5,624 bases of DNA from Actinobacteria bacterium UBA4719 (lineage in GTDB: Bacteria > Actinomycetota > Actinomycetes > Actinomycetales > Dermatophilaceae), in assembly GCA_002404345.1 (NCBI GenBank), contig DHJN01000067.1, forward strand, positions 3,252 through 8,875. Direction: 5' to 3'. Under the pieces are notes generated by a model. It did not search any database. It saw nothing but the letters and a program-made list of their open reading frames with translations, and was not told where the DNA came from. Numbering within the stretch: position 1 is the first letter of the stretch; every line of letters starts with the position of its first letter. Below, in pieces: positions 1 to 3,678 of this stretch. The position numbers and the translations under genes are program-made.

Positions 1-401
1 CGGATCAGCATGTCCGCGATCTCCAGCGCCTGCTCGCCGGTGTCGGGCTGACTCACCAGCAGGGCGTCCGTGTCGACGCCGAGCTTCTGGGCGTAGTCGG
101 GGTCGAGCGCGTGCTCGGCATCGATGAATGCCGCGATACCGCCGGCCTTCTGGGCGTTGGCCACCGCGTGCAGGGCCACCGTCGTCTTGCCCGAGCTCTC
201 CGGGCCGTAGATCTCGACGACCCGACCGCGGGGCAGCCCGCCGATGCCCAGGGCGACGTCCAGAGCGATGGACCCCGTGGGAATGACATCGATGGGGACC
301 CGGACCTCGTCGCCTAGCCGCATCACCGCACCCTTGCCGTGCGCCTTCTCGATCTGCGCCATCACTGCATCCAGCGACTTCGCGCGATCTGCTCCAGCCA
401 T
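1..401 (-). CDS. recA: RecA recombinase, N-terminal part (cut by window edge)
   Basis: RecA is the cytoplasmic DNA-dependent ATPase that forms filaments on single-stranded DNA, drives homologous strand exchange and triggers LexA self-cleavage in the SOS response. The first 133 residues are present; the rest, normally to about 350, lies beyond the left edge. The product begins [20 protein letters not shown], a typical actinobacterial RecA start. The N-terminal polymerisation helix is followed by the ATPase core: Walker A GPESSGKT at residues 66-73, and FIDAEHALD, with the catalytic glutamate at residue 96 as in E. coli RecA. The ATG at 399-401 is chosen because AGGTGAGG lies just upstream and the N-terminus aligns with the family. 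No frameshift is visible, and I see no intein in the part present. Expression is probably damage-inducible: a LexA box and a PafBC-type promoter lie upstream. Identification is essentially certain. Confidence 0.98.
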   Translation of the reverse strand, partial: MAGADRAKSLDAVMAQIEKAHGKGAVMRLGDEVRVPIDVIPTGSIALDVALGIGGLPRGRVVEIYGPESSGKTTVALHAVANAQKAGGIAAFIDAEHALDPDYAQKLGVDTDALLVSQPDTGEQALEIADMLI

Positions 402-412
402 GTCCCTCACCT
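402..412 (-). promoter_or_regulatory. recA ribosome binding site
   Basis: Read on the minus strand, AGGTGAGGGAC sits directly before the recA ATG. AGGTGA is a full match to the 3' end of 16S rRNA. This supports 401 as the recA start. Confidence 0.8.
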
Positions 413-420
413 GCCATTTC

Positions 421-426
421 TGTATA
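421..426 (-). promoter_or_regulatory. Candidate start-proximal -10 box for recA
   Basis: The minus strand reads TATACA about 19 nt before the recA ATG, close to the vegetative -10 consensus. A start about 7 nt downstream would give a very short leader that just includes the Shine-Dalgarno sequence. The -35 position, 17 nt upstream (GTCGCA, 444-449), matches TTGACA poorly. This may be a basal third promoter or chance, and it is the weakest of the three recA promoter candidates. Confidence 0.3.
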
Positions 427-486
427 GGGGTCCGCCGTCTACCTGCGACCGACACCTATGCGGGGATGCATCTCGTGTCGAGTCAG

Positions 487-508
487 ACGTTACGAGCGAC
501 CACCGACA
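487..508 (-). promoter_or_regulatory. PafBC-type (RecA-NDp) damage-responsive promoter of recA
   Basis: On the minus strand the sequence is TGTCGGTGG, 7 nt (TCGCTCG), then TAACGT. As I recall it, the LexA-independent mycobacterial recA promoter reads TGTCAGTGG, 7 nt, TAGTGT, which is the same layout and spacing. In mycobacteria such promoters are activated after DNA damage by the WYL-domain regulator PafBC (an earlier study named ClpR). TAACGT would be the -10 hexamer, giving a transcript start near 480 and a leader of about 78 nt before recA. The match is seen directly; activation by PafBC in this organism is inferred. Confidence 0.75.
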
Positions 509-569
509 GCCACACTCATCAGGCGCAGACCTGTGGACTGTGGGACGACCGGGGCAACCCATGGGGGCA

Positions 570-575
570 AACTTA
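570..575 (-). promoter_or_regulatory. Putative -10 of the LexA-controlled recA promoter
   Basis: TAAGTT on the minus strand fits the actinobacterial TANNNT -10 pattern and lies 2 nt downstream of the LexA box. LexA bound there would cover the spacer of this promoter. The -35 position (593-598, ACTGGA) is a poor match to TTGACA. A start near 563 would give a leader of about 160 nt. Confidence 0.5.
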
Positions 576-577
576 CC

Positions 578-591
578 CGAACAGATGTTCG
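578..591 (-). promoter_or_regulatory. LexA operator (SOS box) upstream of recA
   Basis: The plus strand reads CGAACAGATGTTCG: two perfect inverted half-sites, CGAAC and GTTCG, around a 4-bp centre. This is the Gram-positive LexA (Cheo) box, which mycobacteria also use. It lies 176 bp before the recA ATG and next to a -10-like TAAGTT, a good position for repression that is lifted when RecA filaments drive LexA cleavage. It points toward recA; the 3' end of the flanking permease gene lies on its other side. Confidence 0.92.
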
Positions 592-618
592 ATCCAGTCC
601 AGATGGAACGGGACACGC

Positions 619-634
619 CGGGGACTTCTCCCCG
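619..634 (-). terminator. Hairpin downstream of the ABC permease, possible weak terminator
   Basis: A perfect 6-bp stem, CGGGGA (619-624) and TCCCCG (629-634), closes on a 4-nt loop. It lies 56 nt past the permease stop and before the recA promoters. The minus strand has no T-run after it, so it is not a canonical intrinsic terminator. It may attenuate read-through or stabilise a 3' end. Confidence 0.35.
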
Positions 635-639
635 ACCGC

Positions 640-694
640 AGCGCTCAGTTTCACCACAACCGCGGCACGCGTTCACCACGACCAGAGCGCTCAG
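640..694. repeat. Local short direct repeats at the permease 3' end
   Basis: AGCGCTCAG occurs at 640-648 and again at 686-694, the second copy spanning the permease stop codon. Between them, TTCACCACAACC (650-661) and TTCACCACGACC (672-683) are 11/12 identical direct repeats. The longer palindrome GAGCGCTC is at 685-692. Function is unknown; it could be a remnant of a local duplication or protein-binding sites. Confidence 0.55.
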
Positions 695-1545
695 GACAGG
701 AGCAGCTTTTCGATCCGGCGTGCAGCCCCGACCAGCCCGAGCAGGCCCAGTGCCGCGAGGTAGGCCACGTGCACGAGCAGCCCTGGCCCGACCTCGCCCA
801 GCATCAACGCCCGCTCCAGGGCCACACCGTGATAGAGCGGCGTGGCCTGCACCATCCACTGCACGGCGCCCGGGTAGGTCGCGAGCGGGAAGAACGTTGC
901 GGAGAACAGGAACATCGGCTGGATCGCCAGGGTGACGTAGTCAAAGTCCACCCACGACCGCATGAACGTGGTCGCGAACATGCCGATCGCCGAGAAGGCG
1001 AAGCCGATGAACGTCGCGGCCGGCAACGCGAGCAACGCCCACCAGGAATGGACCGCGCCGGCAAAATAGGCGACCACCAGGAACGCCGCGGCATACAGAC
1101 CACCGCGCATCAGCGACCAGCTGATCTCGCCCACCGCCACGTCCCGCGGTCCCATCGGGGTGGCCAGCACCGAGTCGTAGAGCCTGGCGAACTTGAGCTT
1201 GAAGAACACGTTGAACGTCGAGTCGAACACGGCGCCGTTCATGGCCGACGCAGCCAGCAGAGCGGGTGCCACGAAATTCGCGTAGGACACCGACTGACCA
1301 CCGTCCGTGGTCACGACCTTGACCAGACCGCCGAGTCCGATCCCCAGCGAGAACAGGTAGAACACCGGCTCGGCAAAGCCCGTGACAAGGGCGACCCAGC
1401 CGTGCCGGAAGCTGATGATGTTGCGCTCGACCAGGATTCGCGCCATTCCCGCGCCAGCCGGCAGGGGCAGCACCCTCGCGATGCGCGAGGTGAGTCCCCT
1501 GGTGGGCGACGGCGGCGCGGGTTGCAAGGATGCTGAGGACGTCAT
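691..1545 (-). CDS. ABC-2 type exporter permease (NodJ/DrrB-like), second permease of the cassette
   Basis: A 284-residue membrane protein, a usual size for ABC-2 permeases. After a polar, proline-rich N-terminus of about 35 residues, hydrophobic stretches lie near 51-75, 91-106, 146-165, 168-192, 205-219 and 255-275, about six helices. Family-like signatures are LATPMGPRD (127-135), QPMFLFSATFFPLATYP (209-225) and TPLYHGV (235-241); the first permease has matching versions of all three, so the two are paralogues likely forming a heterodimeric channel. The partner ATPase is two genes upstream. The ATG at 1543-1545 overlaps the upstream stop as ATGA, implying translational coupling; an alternative ATG at residue 34 would lose this overlap and most of the polar tail. 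DrrB and NodJ relatives export lipophilic drugs or glycolipids, but the substrate here cannot be read from sequence. Confidence 0.9.
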   Translation of the reverse strand: MTSSASLQPAPPSPTRGLTSRIARVLPLPAGAGMARILVERNIISFRHGWVALVTGFAEPVFYLFSLGIGLGGLVKVVTTDGGQSVSYANFVAPALLAASAMNGAVFDSTFNVFFKLKFARLYDSVLATPMGPRDVAVGEISWSLMRGGLYAAAFLVVAYFAGAVHSWWALLALPAATFIGFAFSAIGMFATTFMRSWVDFDYVTLAIQPMFLFSATFFPLATYPGAVQWMVQATPLYHGVALERALMLGEVGPGLLVHVAYLAALGLLGLVGAARRIEKLLLS

Positions 1546-2378
1546 ACCACCAGCCTCTTGGTGAAGGTGTGACGAGCGAGCAACCCGCCGATGGCGATCA
1601 CGAACAGCAGGTATGCCGTATGGCCCAGAACGCCTACCAGGTCAGGTGATCCGAGGGCCAGCGAGCGGTTGGCGTCCACGCCGTGCCACAGCGGGGTGAC
1701 CCACGCGATCGGTCGCAGGAAGGCCGGCAGCTGGTCGATCGGGAAGAACGTGCCGGAGAACAGGAACAGTGGCGTGATGATGAAGCGGAACAGGATGTTG
1801 AAGCCGCCATCACCCTCCTGGGTGGCCGTGAACGCGAAGATCGGCACGGCGAAGGCCATCCCGGTCAGGACGGTGATCGGCAGGGCGAGCAGCACCCACC
1901 ACGAGCCGAACGACCCGAACAGCGCAGCCACCCCGACGAAGATGGCGGTGGCACCGGTGACCTGCATCGCGACGTAGGTCAGATGGCCGAGCAGGATGTC
2001 GTCGATACCGATCGGCGTGGCAAGCATCGCCTGGTACTTCATGTTCCAGCGGATCGCCCCCAGCACCTGGTAGGTCGACTCCCCCATGGCCACCCACATC
2101 GCTTGTGCCGCAAGGATTCCCGGCACCACGAAGTGCAGATACGGGACTCCGCCGACGCCGCCCGCGGACTTGTCGACGAGGCTGCCCAGACCAAGACCCA
2201 TGGACAACACGAAGAGCAGCGGTGACAGGAAGCGGCCGAAGACGCTGCCCAGCCAGGTGCGCTTGTACACCGTGACCCAGCACCCGAAGACCGGGCGCCA
2301 GAGAGCGGGCCCCGGTGTTGGCTGCGGTGTCGACGTCGGGGTTGGCTGCGGGTTTGGTGTGCTCACCGATGCGCTCAT
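1542..2378 (-). CDS. ABC-2 type exporter permease (NodJ/DrrB-like), first permease of the cassette
   Basis: A 278-residue membrane protein with a cytoplasmic-looking N-terminus rich in proline and threonine (residues 8-24, NPQPTPTSTPQPTPGPA), then about six hydrophobic segments near 47-67, 82-98, 132-153, 159-184, 195-212 and 250-268. Signatures shared with its paralogue next door are LATPIGIDD (119-127), TPLFLFSGTFFPIDQLP (202-218) and TPLWHGV (228-234). It probably pairs with that protein and the upstream ATPase as a one-way exporter in the cytoplasmic membrane. The ATG at 2376-2378 is chosen: it shares one base with the ATPase stop (TGATG) and has GGTGG about 5 nt upstream. A TTG at 2379-2381 would add one residue. 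The downstream permease starts inside this gene's stop codon. The substrate is unknown. Confidence 0.9.
   Translation of the reverse strand: MSASVSTPNPQPTPTSTPQPTPGPALWRPVFGCWVTVYKRTWLGSVFGRFLSPLLFVLSMGLGLGSLVDKSAGGVGGVPYLHFVVPGILAAQAMWVAMGESTYQVLGAIRWNMKYQAMLATPIGIDDILLGHLTYVAMQVTGATAIFVGVAALFGSFGSWWVLLALPITVLTGMAFAVPIFAFTATQEGDGGFNILFRFIITPLFLFSGTFFPIDQLPAFLRPIAWVTPLWHGVDANRSLALGSPDLVGVLGHTAYLLFVIAIGGLLARHTFTKRLVV
2317..2352. repeat. Two-copy direct repeat coding for the QPTP motif of the permease N-terminus
   Basis: GTTGGCTGCGG occurs at 2317-2327 and 2341-2351, 24 bp apart and so in the same frame. It encodes the repeated PQPTP of the permease's N-terminal tail. Such tails can change length by slippage or recombination, so strain variation is plausible. 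Confidence 0.6.
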
Positions 2379-3316
2379 CAATCCACCAGGGTCCGTCCGG
2401 TCAGGTGCAGGAACACGTCCTCCAGGGTCGAGCGGCGGACAAGGGAGGACATCGGCTGGATCCCCCGCAGGTGCACCGCGGCGGCAGCGGCGTCGCCGTC
2501 CTCGGCATAGACCAGCAGTCGGTCGGGCAGGACCTCGATGCGCTCACCGATCCCGGCGATGGCGTCTCCATGATGGGCATGGTCGTCGGTGTCGAAGCGG
2601 AGCTCGAGGACCTCGCGCGTGGAGAACTCGGTGATCAGCGAACGCGGCGATCCCTGCGCCACGATCTTGCCGTGGTCCATGACGACGAGACGGTCGCACA
2701 GCTGCTCGGCCTCGTCCATGTAATGCGTTGTCAGGACCAGCGTCACACCGTTGCGCTTGAGCCGGAACAGCCTGTCCCACAATGCGTGGCGCGCCTGGGG
2801 ATCGAGCCCGGCGGTGGGCTCGTCCAGGAGCAGGATCTCGGGACGGCTGATCAGGGAGCGAGCGATCGTCAGCCGTCGTTTCATGCCGCCCGAGAGTGGC
2901 TCGACCTTGGACCTGGCCCGGTCCTCGAGCTGCGCGAAGTCGAGCAGCTCCGTTGCACGAGAACGGACCTCGCTGCGGGAGAGGCCGAAGTAGCGGCCGT
3001 AGATCCAGAGGTTCTCCTGGACCGTCAGCTCTTCGTCAAGGGTGTCCTTCTGGGGGACGACGCCCAGACGCGCCCGGATCTGCGGGCCATGGGTAGCCGG
3101 GTCCTGCCCGAACAGTCGAAGCACGCCGCCGGTCACCGGCGAGACGCAGCCGACCATCTTCATCGTCGAGGACTTGCCGGCGCCGTTGGGTCCGAGGAAG
3201 CCGAACGACTCGCCCCGCTGCACCGCGAAGTCGATACCGTCCACGGCGGTGAAGTTACCGAAGGTCTTGGTCAGCCCGGTGGCCTGGAGCAGTAGATCAG
3301 AGTCCGGATCAGTCAC
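2378..3316 (-). CDS. ABC exporter ATP-binding protein (DrrA/NodI-like)
   Basis: A 312-residue cytoplasmic nucleotide-binding subunit that would power the two permeases encoded immediately downstream. All ABC motifs are intact: Walker A GPNGAGKS (42-49), Q-loop glutamine 89 in VVPQKDTLDEELTV, signature LSGGM (141-145), Walker B ILLLDEP with catalytic glutamate 166, and switch histidine 198 in LTTHYMDEAE. Residues from about 230 form the accessory C-terminal domain ending STLEDVFLHLTGRTL, characteristic of the DrrA/NodI class of drug and lipid exporters rather than of importers. The GTG at 3314-3316 is chosen because it gives the usual short lead into LLLQATGLTKTFG. It has no clear Shine-Dalgarno sequence, but TAGCGT sits 7 nt before it, so a leaderless transcript is possible. 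The stop overlaps the next gene by 1 bp. The gap from the upstream DUF3046 gene is 34 bp, so co-transcription with it cannot be excluded. The substrate is unknown. Confidence 0.95.
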   Translation of the reverse strand: MTDPDSDLLLQATGLTKTFGNFTAVDGIDFAVQRGESFGFLGPNGAGKSSTMKMVGCVSPVTGGVLRLFGQDPATHGPQIRARLGVVPQKDTLDEELTVQENLWIYGRYFGLSRSEVRSRATELLDFAQLEDRARSKVEPLSGGMKRRLTIARSLISRPEILLLDEPTAGLDPQARHALWDRLFRLKRNGVTLVLTTHYMDEAEQLCDRLVVMDHGKIVAQGSPRSLITEFSTREVLELRFDTDDHAHHGDAIAGIGERIEVLPDRLLVYAEDGDAAAAAVHLRGIQPMSSLVRRSTLEDVFLHLTGRTLVD

Positions 3317-3323
3317 AGAGTGA

Positions 3324-3354
3324 ACGCTATCGCCTTATGGCTACAGGGAATCAA
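3324..3354 (-). promoter_or_regulatory. Candidate leaderless promoter of the ABC cassette
   Basis: On the minus strand, TAGCGT (3324-3329) fits TANNNT and ends 7 nt before the GTG start of the ATPase gene, the spacing of leaderless actinobacterial transcripts. TTGATT (3349-3354) is a possible -35, but the 19-nt spacer is long. The -35 would overlap the stop codon of the DUF3046 gene. Only the -10 part is reasonably persuasive. Confidence 0.4.
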
Positions 3355-3387
3355 CCCGTCCTACCTGGATCCCTGTGCTCCCTGTGC
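3343..3387. repeat. Nine-bp tandem repeat with an inverted copy at the DUF3046 3' end
   Basis: TCCCTGTGC is repeated head-to-tail at 3370-3378 and 3379-3387 and encodes the doubled EHR of the protein's C-terminus. Its core TCCCTGT (3370-3376) is matched by the inverted ACAGGGA at 3343-3349, which could form a 7-bp stem around the stop codon. No T-run follows, so I do not call it a terminator. Confidence 0.6.
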
Positions 3388-3590
3388 TCCTTGCCGAGCC
3401 TGCGTTCCACCGGCACGTCCATGTCAGCGCACAGGGCCAACCAGGTCTCGCGCGGCTTGATGCCTGACTCGAGCGCCTGAAGGGGGGTGCGGTTGCCGAG
3501 CGCTGCCAGGACGTGGTCACGCGCCAGGGAATGTGCGTAGGCAGCACCGAACTCGTCGTCCATCAGCCGCCAGAAGTCGCTCAGTCGCAC
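3351..3590 (-). CDS. DUF3046 family small protein
   Basis: A 79-residue protein of the actinobacterial DUF3046 family, which commonly lies beside recA. The conserved body runs from residue 1 to about 65: (V/M)RLSDFWRLMDDEFG, then ARDHVLAALGNRTPLQALESG, then WLALCADMDVPVERR. It is mostly helical by eye and lacks a signal peptide or membrane segment. The family's biochemical function is not known to me, and I assign none. The GTG at 3588-3590 fits the family start exactly; a longer reading frame upstream runs back through the lhr gene and is not credible. No obvious Shine-Dalgarno sequence precedes it. The last residues, LGKEHREHRDPGRTG, extend beyond the conserved part and come from a 9-bp tandem duplication. 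It is divergent from lhr and lies 34 bp upstream of the ABC ATPase gene on the same strand. Confidence 0.9.
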   Translation of the reverse strand: MRLSDFWRLMDDEFGAAYAHSLARDHVLAALGNRTPLQALESGIKPRETWLALCADMDVPVERRLGKEHREHRDPGRTG

Positions 3591-3610
3591 GCGTCCGAGT
3601 CTCGCACGCC

Positions 3611-3646
3611 TGGTCTGGCCGGCCGTATGCCGTCGGCCAGGTGCCA
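3611..3646. promoter_or_regulatory. Imperfect dyad in the divergent DUF3046/lhr spacer
   Basis: CTGGCC (3615-3620) and GGCCAG (3635-3640) are exact inverted copies. Inside, GGC (3621-3623) and GCC (3629-3631) pair around a 5-nt loop with a 3-nt bulge; outside, TGG (3611-3613) and CCA (3644-3646) can extend it. It occupies the centre of the 88-bp spacer between two divergent starts, so it could be an operator or part of a transcript leader. No LexA box or PafBC motif is visible in this spacer. GC-rich DNA makes chance palindromes common. Confidence 0.35.
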
Positions 3647-3661
3647 CTGTCTGTGTGAGGT

Positions 3662-3667
3662 GGGAGG
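3662..3667 (+). promoter_or_regulatory. Probable lhr ribosome binding site
   Basis: GGGAGG lies 11 nt before the ATG at 3679, slightly far but the best purine-rich match. An in-frame GTG at 3655 is an alternative start that would place this site inside the gene. Confidence 0.5.
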
Positions 3668-3678
3668 CTGGGCTGGTC

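Noticed and set aside
439..471. Ten-codon leader ORF before recA (minus strand, ATG at 469-471, TAG at 439-441)
   Set aside because: No Shine-Dalgarno sequence and no regulatory residue pattern; a frame this short is expected by chance.
244..1536. 430-codon plus-strand open frame
   Set aside because: It is antisense to recA's start, the recA promoter region and the second permease. Its product is Arg/Gln/Glu/His-rich low-complexity sequence with no domain, typical of a shadow frame in GC-rich DNA.
2315..3295. 326-codon plus-strand open frame
   Set aside because: Antisense to the clearly real ABC ATPase gene, with no recognisable domain; a codon-bias shadow.
3655..3678. Earlier GTG start for lhr
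   Set aside because: It would bury the GGGAGG ribosome site in the gene, and the family start fits the ATG at 3679 better. It cannot be fully excluded.
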